Positions 38,851 to 59,388 of a stretch of 64,000 nt of DNA are shown piece after piece. This DNA is from Acridotheres tristis (Eukaryota > Chordata > Aves > Passeriformes > Sturnidae). Position 1 is the first letter of the stretch. Every line of letters begins with the position of its first letter. The stretch spans positions 17,241,501 to 17,305,500 of the forward strand of contig CM072892.1 of assembly GCA_037013685.1 (NCBI GenBank), read 5' to 3'. The translations under genes and the position numbers were made by a program. The notes beneath the pieces are model-generated. The model was not told the origin of the DNA. It saw only the letters and a program-made list of their open reading frames with translations, and did not search any database.

Positions 38851-41800
38851 GTCCAGAGTTGGCAGTTGAGTTTGAAAGCTTCAGTGTTTTGACTACAAAC
38901 GTGATTATTACTTTCTTTCCACATGCAAATTCAAATAAAAATAATTTAATGTAAATCTAGTTAAGGAAATGATTTTTCAAATTATTTTTTCTTGAAGAAG
39001 ATTAGTCGTTAACTGTAGGTCATGGAGTTTTGGTATGCAATAGAATGTTTACTGTGAAACTAAATGCCTTTAGTAGTATTTTCTGTAACAAAGACCAGAC
39101 TTTAGGGTTTGTGCTGGTCAGTTCCTGCTCAAACATGGCACCAGGGGTTCATTCTCCATTTGCACCTGATGAGGAAACCACGTTCTTGCTTCAAAGAATG
39201 AAAGCAATGTAGACATGTGATAGACCATTCTGAGAGGTCAAATACAGGCACCCAAATCACTTGAGCAGGTTAAATCACCAAGCTATTGTACTTTGTTAGT
39301 AAGCCATTAAAGCATTTTTGTTTTCTGAATATATTTTGAGGAATTAATTTCTCTTTTTTCCCTAGAAAGTTTGTATTTCCAGCTGAAAAACCGCATCTTC
39401 TCCTTAGCTTATTCTTCAGGCATATATGGTGTCATGGGGTTTTTTTTGTTTATACTTTATACTAAAGATAAATCAATTAACTTTATCATCTCCAGATGAT
39501 CTTTTTGAGCATACTCAGTTTATTTCCTTCCATGAAAGAAGTAATGACTTAAAACCTAAATTATGGCATAATTAAACTAAGCAGTCCTCCTATAAGCCTC
39601 TGGCTTCAGTATCTTTTGTCTATTAGTCAAAATGGCATTTCTTACAGCAGAAGCAATTGCTAGGACAAGGGGAAATAATTACCCTGCTGACCATTTTATG
39701 CTATGGTTCACAAGGGCAAAGTCCCAGTTAAGCTCTTTTCAGCTTTTCATGCTAAATGGTCTCAAATTACCAAATGTGTAAAAGGCTGAAGGGAAGATTT
39801 GGATTCATATTTTACACATATCAGGGGGAAGAGATGGAAGACAATGATGTGTCTTCTCTCTCAGGAAAACCCAGTTTTCTCGGTAGTTCTATACCTGGAA
39901 CATATTATACTATCTGAAAGATTTTTTTGAGGGATTTAGTGTTGAATCTTCATTATTTTTATTTTTTTTACCTAGAGTTTTGTACATCATCTTTTAGATT
40001 GGATTTGGTTTGATAAAATGAAAATATTTTAGGAATACGGAATTAAAACTTTCCTGGATTCAGTTTGAAGTGAAACTAAAATGAACCTGTTGTTTAATAC
40101 ATCTCCATACCACTGAAAACTTTATTTTTCTGAATTAAAACTACTGGAATTGAAATACCAAAAATATCCAACCAGAACTGAACATTTAAAATGTACTAGA
40201 AGTTGATTAGAGTAAGATCAACACTGCAAGGAGCTAAGGGCTTAGGAGCTTGCCTTCATGCATTGTGCTTTTCATAGCCAGCAGTCACATCACCTTCTGA
40301 TCTGATTCTGTCAGTGCTCACAGGCAAGGTCAGGTCAGGTCAGTACTTAAATGGGAAAATGTCTTGGTGCTGTAGAAAATGCTTGTCTTGAGTTTGTAGA
40401 TGGTTCTTTTTCTCAGAACTATTGCAACAGCATGAGGCTGTAGGACAATGTCTTAGAAGAACAAGAAATGTAACCAAAAGCTTAATAATGTTTGATTCCT
40501 AAAAATTTTGAAGTATTTCTGCAGAAATTTTAAGGTCTGCCTTAATCTTTCATTTTTTCCAAAGTGCAGTCAAATAAGTTATATTTCTGTTTACTTGTAT
40601 TTTCAATGGTTCAATATGTTAGTCATTTTCTTGCTACAGGGAGGAAAGAGATTATGTTCCTGGTTGATTTTTAACAGCATTATGGGGTTACCATACTGTG
40701 TTTGCTGTGTTATTATGGTAGTGAGAGGCAGTAACTTAGCATGTCTCAATAAAATTGAACTGTTGATATTTTTTATCCCCCCCTAATTATTTAGATTGAA
40801 TACTGTAGTGTACTTGTTCTGTGTGACATATCAAAAGATTAGTTTAGATTTTACTGTAATTAATAAAACAAGCATTGTAGGCTTTTTAAAAAACATGTGT
40901 GCTTGAAACAGAACCTGAAATAATTACAGAAAGATATTTCTAGTTTTATGTCATCTATATTTCGCGGTTTTTGACGTTTAAGCTGGCACTGACATTAAGC
41001 TAAAATGTCCGTAGAATTTAGTCTTACGTTTTATAATATCTCAAGGGTTTTTTTGTTTTTTACTTCAAGATGTAGTTTACCTAGTTTTTCAAAACATTAT
41101 TATACAACTTACAGAGTGGTATTTGTGATTTAGGGCAGCACTTTTGCTTAGTATCAATGACTTTAAAGGAAAAATAATTTATTATTCATAAAAGTGGCAA
41201 AGGTGTCTAATCTGTGCTGATAAATATTAGTCACGCTGACATTAAAGTTTAGATTTGTTAAGATACACTTAATTTATAATGCTGTTCTATTATGATCAAG
41301 GAAATTGGTTTATTTGCAATGTATTTATTTGACTTGAAATAAACTATTGGTTTTGCTACATTCACGTGGTAATCAAAGCTATTGGGCACTTGAAATACCT
41401 TGAAAAGGAAAATGAAGCTGTAATTTTCCTTGAACTTAGGTAGCAGAGTGTGAAAGCTCCCATAACCATCTTAATAATTTGGTTGAATGTTTAACCTAGA
41501 TGGTGTTGAATGTTCTCTTCAAAATTCATGTAGTGACGATTTTCTTACCCAACGAGATTCTGGTGTGTCATCTGGTGTAGTGTGAATTTCCCCTTGTGTA
41601 ACAGTGAAGCACCTTACAGAATGATATAGATACATACAAATCACCTTCATTAGGGCACAGATTGCTCTGATTACTCAACTGGCTACAAAAGACTTTCATT
41701 TCTACAATAAATACCCAGTATCATTATTTGCATTGCTGTTGTAGCTATTACCATAGTAATAGACTTTGAAAATGCAGTGCTTGATTTGCACAAAAAAGGT

Positions 41801-44800
41801 CAGAATCAGCCAAGATTGCCTTAACTCTTGGTAGCAAAAGCTATGATTGAATTTTTAAGCCAGGTTTATGACGCCTATCAGTTTTATATTGCAAAAGATA
41901 GAAACTGCAAAGAATTCCAGTGTGTGCACCATTGATAACACCACTACTACTCTGCATTTAAAGCAAGATGTCTTTATGAGACCACTTCTGTTAGAAAAGC
42001 AGTTTTCCTTGCTATTTTACCTAGCTGCTAGAGGATACCTGCATTATTAAATCTCCAGAGAAATACTATAACTTTTCTTCAGAGCAGCTGTCCTCAGCCT
42101 AGCTGCAGAAGACTTTCCTTATTAATCCTTATTAATGTTGAGAGGCTTTCTGCTGGACTCCTTTTCTTTTGAATAAGTTCTGTAAGGTGGTGCCTGATGC
42201 TTATTCTTCCATGAAAGCCCTGGGTATTCAGATATTACTTCAAAAAATACAGTGAACAATGCTTCCAACCACTTTTCATATGTTTCTGATTTCATTTCAT
42301 TGCTTGATGTTCCAAGCTTTTTCAGAGGAATTCCTTTATAATACCTATTGCTTTGGGCTGCAGACAGGATGGATCAACACTCATAATTGTATATAAAGGT
42401 CAGTTTGATTCTTTTGCTTTAAAAGCACACATCAGTTTAGCAAAAAAACCCCAAAAGTCCAAAAAAAGCCCCCCAAAACCCATCCCAAAACTAAACATTC
42501 TAGTTTAACAGCAACGTCCAGCTTCTAATTGCTCAAATATTCATGGGGTCATCTTTGATAAATGTTTTTAGAGGCTCCTTTTTTCGGATTTGAATTCAAG
42601 AATCAAGAGAAATATGTCCAGAGAGTGAGTGGCATAACTGGAGAGAATAATGTCAGTGAGAACAAAATTATCAGCTTTAGAGAAGCAATAATTCCACTGA
42701 TGGTTTAGCCAGATTGGTGGCAGATTACATTTAGGGAGATCTTTAATTTGCCTTTTACACTGTCTTGACTACAGAAAGTATTACACCTTAAAATTCGTTT
42801 GGCTTCATATGAGGTATATTGATAAGATGTTTGTCATAAAATTATGTGTAATAAAATGCTTGGTTCAGGTAAAAATTCAAGTGAAAGAAAAGAAACAAAA
42901 CGGAGGCAAACGATGAGACCTAATAATAAACAAAATGTGTCCAAGCTGTTTAGAATGTTTAGAAATTGCTCATAGTTACATTAAAATCATTGTGTTCTCA
43001 CAATGCTCATACATTTCACTCTTGATTACTTAATGCATTTTTTACTTTACCCCAACTGAGAATGAAATTTGTAGATATGACATATTTTTATAACAGTGTT
43101 CTAAAAGAGTATTTTACTGCTTTGAGTCTTTCTATTTATGTGGTACATTTCTTGTGACTACATCTAGTTGGATATTTTAAAAATAACAGTGACCCTTCAA
43201 TTTTCGGAACCATAGGGTAACTTATTTCAAGAACAAAGCTCCTGTAAATGTCAGGCTGTGATACAGGTGCATGCAAATATTATATATACATGCCATTGGG
43301 AGAAAAAACCCAAAATGTATTTAAAGGTAAAAATCACTTCAAAAAATAATGCACTTTAGTCATGGTGGTTAGATGTCTCCATTTTATCAACAGCTTGCAT
43401 GCAGAATGAGTGGATTAATTCTGTGTTTTGGTGAGTTGACAAGAGTATAAACCTTCTCCTGACTTTTAGAACTATGCTAATCCCTGTTCCCTGTTTATAA
43501 TCCCTCTACAAGAGCAAGCAAGGTGAATGATGCTTTATCTTAGATCAAGACAAGGCATCTGACAGCATTTGGAAATTCCCTGGAGATTTATTGTGGCAAG
43601 TGTGACATTTTAAGTGAAATTGTCTTCTGGAGTACTTGGGGAAATAAAAGGAATACTTGAAGACCTGGTAAATGTTTGGTTTGAGGTTTTCTTTAGATCA
43701 AGGTTGCACATTAGATTATATTTGTGTTTTTTAGTTGCAGGTTCCTCTTTTACTTACTGTTTTTTCAATTGCTGTTTCTTCTGCCATATAAATTAATACC
43801 ACAAAAATGAATTGCCTTTGAAACATTATTCAGTAATAATTTATAAATAATAATGATTTTGTCTTTTGCAGGTTACAACATATGCTTATGAGAATGAGTA
43901 TTACATTATGTTACATTTGTTTTTGGGATTAGTCAACAGGATCAGTATTCTTGATTAAGCAGATGATTTTTGTTTTCTTGAAAGTGTTACACATAAATTC
44001 TCTTTATCCATCTTCTCCTTTTTATTGAATTTCAGTAATTCAGTTTGTGAGCCCACATGTGCAACATCTTTCATTGCCCACCAACCACACGTTGACTTCT
44101 GAGTCCCTTTAATATTCTCTAGTTTTCCTATGCTTCTTTCCTGTTTTATTTATGATTCTGGTACATGTGGGGATTTTGTTTGTTTTAGGAGATGATCTTT
44201 TGTGTAAATACTTCTGTGGCCTCTATAGCATTTTTGTAGTTTTTTTCCTAAACAAGAGTTCAGACGTTGTCCCAATTTTAAGTGGTATCCTGATTCCTTT
44301 CACTTTTCTGGGTGCCAAGTTAGATGCTGGGATGGTCAATTTGTGACCAGCGTTAGAGATATCCTTGAGTTTTTTCTGTAGGATAACACCTCTGTGGAAC
44401 ACCTGCAGAGCACCTGTAGGCCTTATATACTTAAGAACTCCTGAAGAAATCTATAGTATCTGCAGTGTCCAGGGCTGGCAAGATAGTGTTCTCTTCTGCT
44501 CTAAACCACCTTTGGTTGGTACTGAAGTACAGTCAGTTGAAGCACAGAATGAATCTTGTGCTTATCTCAGCTTTTTTCAATAGCAGCTATGCCACTGCCT
44601 TCTTCCCACCATTCCTACATTAAGCCAACTGCTAATTTTATCAGCATAACCTTTCTGTATAAAAGAAGAACTTTTCAAAAATTGTCACTAGTTGTTCTGT
44701 GACTCCACTCAAATATTCAGATGATATGTTCTTGCACATTCAGAGATTTTCATTAATGCGTCCCATAGGAGAAAAGACTGAATTGCAGAAATATGAAAGA

Positions 44801-45680
44801 AAATTGTACATTATGTGACTTTTTTCCTGTGTGATACTAGAAATTCTAGTATAAATTTTAAAAATAATAGATGGAAGGTTAATTTAGTGGTTAAAAACTG
44901 TTCTAAATCTAGAACAACAGATAGTAGTAGAGAAGAAGCAAATCATAATGACAGGGTAAAGGTTGTTAAAAGAATTTTAGTAATAATGAAATATTTAGAA
45001 ACAAGAAAATTTTGCATGTCAAGCAAGCTTATTTAGTTAACTTGTATGGTCAGAAGCATCCAAAATAACCTTTCTTTGAAATGAAACTTTTGAAATAGTC
45101 TTGGCTGAAAAATTTGGAGTTAACGCTTCTTTGACCTTAAATAATTTATTTTGTAGATTCCTAACTCAGCAATGGAATGAGTCTTTGTGCACTGAAAAAT
45201 TAGTAATTTTAAATGAGAACTTTTACCATTTAGTTTCACCTTCTAGACTGTATTTCATTAGAAAATTTATTTGAAATTAATTCTGTTCATATTTTATAGA
45301 CATGTTTATCTCAGTTTCCCCATGGCTATGGCGTGATAATATTTTCTAAGGTATTTTCTTATCAACTGGCTAGAATGGGAAATCAATGTTTCCACTTTAG
45401 TTTTAAACTGCATTTTTTTAAAATCTGTGATTATTTTGTAGGTTTGTATGCTTTTCACCACTTGTGTTCAGGAGTGAAGGACTGGTTTCTAACTTTGTGG
45501 CTGACAAATCCTAACTAAATCATTTACTAGTACTTCCTGATTTGTTAAGGGATCTCTTTTGGGTCATCCAATCTAGTGACCCAAAGGAGCTGAACAGCTG
45601 CACTGCCTCCTCCTGCAGACAGCTGATTGCAATGTCTTCTCTCTGCACATATTGCACTTCTGATTTCCCCTTTCCTTTTT

Positions 45681-45737
45681 ACTTCTGTCTCTTTTTTTTT
45701 TTTAATTTTTTGTTTGCTTGTTTGTTTTGTTTTGTTT
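45681..45737. repeat. T-rich low-complexity tract with (TTTTG)n
   Basis: A long T run followed by irregular TTTG/TTTTG units in EML5 intron 1. Simple repeat only. Confidence 0.75.
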
Positions 45738-48700
45738 CCTTGCTGCTAGTTCTAGGGGAGTCATGTTTGACACTTCATATGTAATAATGGTTTAAATAAT
45801 TGGTCTTAAGTCTGTGCATTGTCTTGTGAGGAAGGAAGGCAGTTGGATATTTTTTAGGTGGAATTCTTACTTACCTTCAGGCTCTAGTATGTCCCATTAT
45901 TGTACCACCATTATTGTTCTTTAATATGAGTAGCTATTAAAGAATAACAGGACATTATCTTAGGAAATTTATCTCCAAATTATTCTGGAGTATATGATAT
46001 TTCTAACTTTCACGTGAGAAGATTTTTTTAGTAGGAACATGTAAGTAATTTTTCTGTATTCTTTTTCAAGGGGCTTATTAGAAAATAATTTTTTCCTCAT
46101 ATTGTGAAAGCCTGTTGATTAAATTGTCAAGATCATATAGAATTTGTAAAAATCCAGCAACCTCACTCAGTCAAACTATGAGTTCTCCTATTGGCACTGG
46201 CAAAATCATTCATATTTGCAAAGAAGGGGAATATTTTTAATTTTAATCAGTTTTCTAAAGTGATAATTTACTAGAAAGCTGAAGCTAATCCCTTCTTCAG
46301 CTATGGAGGATATGGCAATGCAAGACAAAAATGGACATCTTCGTATAGGGGCATAGAGTTCCCAGAATATTTTACTCAATTCTCACATTTGCTGAGTTGA
46401 GAGCTTTGCATCAGTGTCATTTTACTCACTCCCTAACTCTTGCCTTCTCTTTGAATTACATCTGGTTTCTTTTTTTTTCCCCTTCCTTGGAGTTCAGGAG
46501 CAAATAGAAGCCCAAAGCAATCTTCAGGATTCTCTGGATTATTTATAAATGTTTCTTTTTAATCTAAAAACATTCAGATCCAAGAGGCGAAAATATGGGA
46601 TGGTAATGAGATAAACTGCAGCTGGGAATAACCAATGTACCGTTTGAGTTCACCATCCCTGTCTCCACTTCAGACTTTCTTACTTTGAAGAGATGCTTGT
46701 GCAATTTAAGGAAGCTTCAGAAAGCTATATTTGACATTATTGGCTCTGGGGCAGTAACTGTATGGAAGGCTGGTAGTGATGTTCCATGGTGAATACTCCT
46801 TTGTTTTGTATATAGAAAATAAGTGTTCTCTGACTTGATCTGTTTAAACTTCGATGAGAGATGTTTGCTGATTACAGCTCTTTCTGCTTTAAGATCTTAG
46901 ATAGTATGACAGAAATGGTTTGTAGCTTCCCCTATTATTCTTTCTGGAAAATATGGATAAATGACAGCAAATAAGAAAATATTCTCAACTGTATGTAAAA
47001 TGTCTGTAAACATACCCTGAAAATATTTTGCTTTATTTAAGCATAGAAACCATTTCACACTTGAAATTAACTCTTAATTAATAAATGTCTGAGATGCTGT
47101 TATTTTACTGCAGTATTCTTTTGTGCATTTTTACTGGTGCCCTAGTTTTATGAAGCTCAGGAGTAGTCACATGAATATATTCTTGGATTTTCATCCAATA
47201 TTGTTGCTAAGGAAACATCATCTTTAATACTGTATCCTTGTCTGCAGCTTGTCTGTATTAATCAATGCCTGCTAATGCTCAGCATAAACCAAGTAAAGAT
47301 GAAAAAAAAAAATCTTAATTTCTTTTATTATCAAGCAGTTTATTATTGACTATTCTCCTTCAGGATCCCCTGCCACTGCAAACCTCACACAAATTGGAGA
47401 GTCTTGTCCATGTCTAGTTTCACTCCACATAGACACAACATGGACAGGGTTTTTTTCCATTGGCTGCCATTAATATTTAATATAATAATCTAACATTGGT
47501 CTTATACAGTGCATGGATCTGCTCAAAATGTTGGGAAATGCTTATATATTGCTCTAAAAGGGAGAAAGAACCTTCTCTGTATGCGTTAAAAAGAGGAGCT
47601 TGAACCTACTAAAGTGGGAAACACATCCCTTTTCAGTATGCTGTTAAAGCTCTACTACTGCATTTCAGCCCAATTTCAGTGTCTGGCTAGGAAAAGACCT
47701 GTCATTCAGACATATCAGTGGAAATATCAGTTCACCACAAGTCCAGCTATTTGGTTTGTTGCAACAGTGACAGGCAAGATTGAATTTTCTATTTCTGAAC
47801 TCTTCTAAGAAGTACCAAGTTCTAGAGTCAGCTTAAAAATTAATTTGACTTAGCAGTTTTTTAGCTTAATACCTGCTTTTTTTTTCATGGTCATGTTTGC
47901 CTTTTGGGCATGTTCTTACATATGTACTTCTTCAGAGACACTGCATTAGATCTAACATCTGTTGTCAAAAAGCCCAGGTCAGAAAGGCCAGAGGCAAACA
48001 AGAAGGCCTGAAGAACTTGTCTTATTAGGAATATCTGTTTCCTTTTTAGGACAAGCAGCAGTATCTCATTCATCAGCTTAGTCATCCTTCAAGGACCAGG
48101 AAAGAAATGAAGCACCAGTTTACAGTCTAGCAGTGTGGGCTAGATGCAAGCACAGTTCCAGCAGTCTAACCTGGATGGGTCATACCAGCTCTCATTACCA
48201 GAATAGTCAGGGGAACATGAGTTCTCTCCTTTTGAGTGCACTAAAGGGAGCATGTGTCCTTTTCTTTTGAGTGCACAGCTTCTTATGGCACTAAGCAATC
48301 TCTTCCTTCTCCCTACGGGGAAAAAAGAAAGCAAGAAAATATTTGTAGGGGACTGTACCTAAGCCCACCATTCCCACAGTAACAGATTTGAAAGATGCCT
48401 TTAGAGCTGAGTCACACTCATACTTTTCTGTCTGATCTCAGGATCTGAATGGATGAATGGCAAGCAGCTGTTGCAGATACCATCCCAATAGTTACATGAT
48501 TTTAACACCTCAGTAGAGGTGTGTTGGAGATCATACCCTGAGTATCCAGAGAGAGCTCGAACTCGTTAGATCCTGTTAGCTGCATCACACCCACGTGTTT
48601 GTGTAGTCCGTGTATGGAAAGTGTTTATTGTTATTTGTTTCTGGGCACCCATTCTAGTTAAACTCTTTCTGCTCTAGGAAGCTATTTAAAGTGTTCTGCT

Positions 48701-51700
48701 CAGGGCTGTTCTAACAATGAATATTCTCAAGTGTGTGAGTTGTATCAATGCTTCTACTCCAGAGGTTAGATCAAGATGCTGTATTTTTTATTCATTTTTT
48801 AAATTCATTGCTATGCTTATAGGAATGGCTTGATCACTCACAGTCCAATGAAAGAACTGAAAAGAGACACCATATTGTGTAAAATTGGAATCTAATCCTT
48901 GGTTTTTCAGGAGAACCCAAAATTTCAGATCCATAATTCTGCATGGTGTCCCGTGGGATTAATAATAGCCAAGAACTGATTATTAAGGAAAAACGTCTTA
49001 AAATTCATGTTTTATGTCAAAATCATGTAAATATGTGTAGTAGTTACTTTGTTTAGTGTTGGTAACAGAAATAGTAGTCCCTTGACTTTTTCCATGCTTC
49101 TCTTTTTCATCTGCTCTAATAGCCTGTGAGATGGAATACTTACAGGTAGTACTTTAAGTTGTCCTTCACTCCTTGGTCTCTAAGAAAAGATGAGGAAAGG
49201 TATTTTCAGGTAGGTGTTTCTTCAGCCACTGCTAACAGCTTTGTTAAATAGGTTCCCTTAAATTCACTATATTTGCATTTTTTAAAAAAGCTTGCTGTCT
49301 TAAAATATTTATTGTACATTTATTTTCTTCTTTCAATGACTGTTTACTATAGAGACTGAAGTGATAGGGGAAGGACATTGGTAATTCTACAGTGTCGTCT
49401 GTTGTGATTAAAATACAGGCTTTGGATCTTAATGTGTGCTTCATTATTATCCCATATCAAGGCAGAACGTGAGCACAGTTGTTTAAGCCAATATTTTGTA
49501 TTGTGATGTAGAAAGAACTAATAATGTGATACTGCTATTAGTTATGTGCCATTTATTAATTAGAAATAGAGGAAACTGTCTCTGTATTCACGTAATATTC
49601 TTTGAATGAAATTAGTTGGTATGCATGGGCTAAGGACAAATGTTCTCCTTTCCCTTGGTAGTGTCTTTCTTGTCCCTTCCCTTGTTGTCCCTTCCATCTC
49701 TGATGCATTGTGTTTCTCTAAAGACTCTAGGCTTTACTTAGAAACACACAGAGCTAACTTTTGGTTGCTGTAAATTGTTTTGTAAGGTGTAGTGTTGGGG
49801 TGCTTTTGCATGTATGTGTGTCCATGGTGGTGTCTGAGTGTTTTGTTGTACTTGTGGTGTGGTTTTTGCTTGTCTAAAAATGCACTATGCACTTGTAGCA
49901 CAGATCAGGACAGGACTGAAGAGGTGGTGAGTCAGATATGAGACTGCTGTGTTTTTTCTATTTTTCTCTTAGTTTCTGTCTCTTTTTTTTTCTTGCTTGT
50001 TCTTTTCACTTCCTTTTTCAAATTTCTTTATTGTCCATTTGGTCTAATGGCTCCCTCTCTGTGGTGCTGTTCCAAAAAATACATCATTTTGGATGCAGCA
50101 TTTTCTCCCTCCAGATGCTTTTCCTTTTTCCTGTGAGTACACCATCTGCCTTTGTGTGCTCTGGGAAATGGGCAGGTGTTAGTCAGGATTAGGTGGCAGA
50201 ACTGAATTGAAATGTGGTAAGTTTTTCTGCCAGCTCCTTTCTGTAAAGTTTTTTAATTGTGAAGTTTCTCTGTCAAATAAACAAGAAAGGAAGAACTAGA
50301 GAAGCAACTCTGGAAGTGTTGTGAAGCAAAGTGGGGAAATATTGGTTATTTTATCCTGGTGCTGCAGATAATGGAGTAGCCAAGAACAGAAATTCCTATA
50401 GCAAAATGGAGGGGTTCAGGGCTTTTTACCTTTTCAACTTTGAAGTCAGAAGTTCTGCTCAGTTTTGCATGTGGAATTCATCAAGCAGTATCAACCAAAC
50501 GAACTACTGTTTTAAAACAGAAAATATGTAGAAGTGTATTGGGTACTGTAGTGTAACTTCATAAAATATTAAGCATCTTCTAATGTGGTTTTCTCTTGCT
50601 CTTTCTGTATATAGAAAATGTATAAATCTTTTGAATTAGATTTTTTTTCTGGTGATTTCCTGGTTAGCTTTAACCTTGCTGGTTTTGTTCATTTTTATAG
50701 ACTTCCCTTGTCTCCACCCTTTGAATTTTATTGAAATCTTTGTTCAAGTTATCATTTTATCTTTACAAAGTGCTCAACCTTTCTGCTTTCCAAATAATTT
50801 TGAGACGATAAATATACTTACTGTGTGTTGTTAGTGGTTCTGTCCACCAGCCTCTCAAGATCATTCATTAGCCTGGAATTCATCAGGCTAGGAAATTTTT
50901 TAGCTAAATTAAACAGCCAGCTTTGGAAATTATCTTCCTGACTGTGGTATTTCTACATCATTCTGTACCTACATCTGCTGTACCTAGTATGTGTGGAATG
51001 TGATCAAGAAGTTTGTTTGGGTTTCTGTTATAATATATTCTTATTTTTCTGTATTATGAAATCTGAATCCTCAGACCTCGTGTTCTCCCTTACATCTTGC
51101 TGGCATAAACAAAAGGAGGAAATATCTTGCTGACTAAAATGTTTTCTAGCATGGTCCCAGATTTGGCAAATCCAATGATGATCCTCAAATGCACTCTGAA
51201 AGACTGAAATACAAGCTATAAGAAAATTCTCTACAATACTAAAAATGTGGAGAGTTAATTATTATTCAAAGCCAGCTATTCCCATTTGTTCTATATTAAA
51301 ATTAAGACATTTTAGATAATCACTCTTAAGTTTAGTCATCTTAAGTTAGTCATTGCCTCTAGCTGTGCTTTGGGTTGCTGTCCAGTCAGCAGAGACAGCT
51401 CCAGAGATCTGTTCTCTTATAAAAAGGACATGAAACACTGTGTGTAATTAAGAACATCTGGAGATGTGCATCTCTCTCTGTTGAAGGTTGATGTGTAGAT
51501 GGATAAACACTGACTTCTGTGTTCCATTTTATTTAAGTTTTAAGAAATAGAAAGAAAGGAAAAAAAGGTATTTCTCTCAGTGCATGAAAATCTGACCAAA
51601 TTTAGTAGACACTTTTGGACAGAGGATTATTGACTATTTTGCAATTAATTTAAATGTAGAAGGCTTTTGAAGACTAAATTAAAGAAAAATGCTGTTATGT

Positions 51701-51817
51701 ACTATATTTAGAATTTCACAGCTACTCTGGGATCTTTGATACAGAATGACTTCGTTATCTGGTATCAATGGGAAAATATTGGAATTTTTAAGGAAAAAAA
51801 TTAATACAACTAGCTAG

Positions 51818-58315
<6,498 letters not shown>

Positions 58316-59371
58316 TAAATTCTTATTAAATGTTAAGTAGATTTCTGGAAAGCCGGGCAGAGCAATGCAAGGTCACGTTGTCTGTGCTCCTACATGGTTT
58401 CAATGATACTCAGGATGTCTTATTTGAATATTTTTCTAGAACAGTATACTGCTTTGAAAAGTGAAGACATCTCAGTGAAAGTTTTATAAAAATTTTCAAA
58501 AGCACTTGCTAATATCTTCTTTTAATTGAAATGTTTAATGTAAATATAAAGTTATTATAATTTTGCTATGTAAATTTTAATTACATTTTCCTTGCTATTT
58601 TGAGGCATATGGGTTTGTGATTAAAGTAGGCAGCAAAAAACCTACTTTTTGGTTTGCAATCTGATGTATGCATACTAAACTGTTAAAATCCTCAGTACTT
58701 CTCATTTGGTAATATGAAGGATTTGACTTCTAATTGTCCAAGTATCACTTAAAAACAAAGCCAACCAGTTTCTGTTGGTTTAACCTATGGAGCATGAAAC
58801 TGCTAAGATCACTTTATGAAGCTATATGATTTGCTGTTTGAATGTTAATTTTTGTTTTGAAAAGCATTGTACCTTCTTGATAATATTAGAAGTTCCCATA
58901 TTAGCAATTTAACATGGTGTGAAAAAACAAGCATATGAGTTCTGATATTGCAGCTTCAAAATTCTAGATAAAAATAAGTACCAGTTAAAGATTCTTGCTT
59001 GTAAGAATTGTAAGTGTTTGTTTTAACTGACCTGTTGGACTGGTTGCCCTGACGTTTGTGACTGGAGTTTGAGGCACTCTTTGATTTAATCAGGTAAAAT
59101 GGAGGGAATGAAGTGATGAATGTTATGTGTGTCAGTCCGTTATAATAAGGAGACTCTTGGTTTACCAAAGATTTAGAAATACACATTCAGGATGATTGCA
59201 GCTTGTTGAATGAACTAATAATTAAATCAAAAGTGATTGGAGTGCTTATTCAGACAGTTGTATAATGACAGTCTCTGGTTATGAACAAAGATAAAGTTAT
59301 GAAGAACATCTGTGTGTGAAACGTATCCCAGACTATATTTTGCATTTGAGATTTCTTTATATGCATGGAAG

Positions 59372-59388
59372 TGTATATATATATATAT
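59372..59388. repeat. (TA)n microsatellite
   Basis: About eight consecutive TA units in EML5 intron 5. Confidence 0.8.

Noticed and set aside
38421..38924. 167-codon minus-strand ORF
   Set aside because: It is the antisense of a CR1 LINE fragment.
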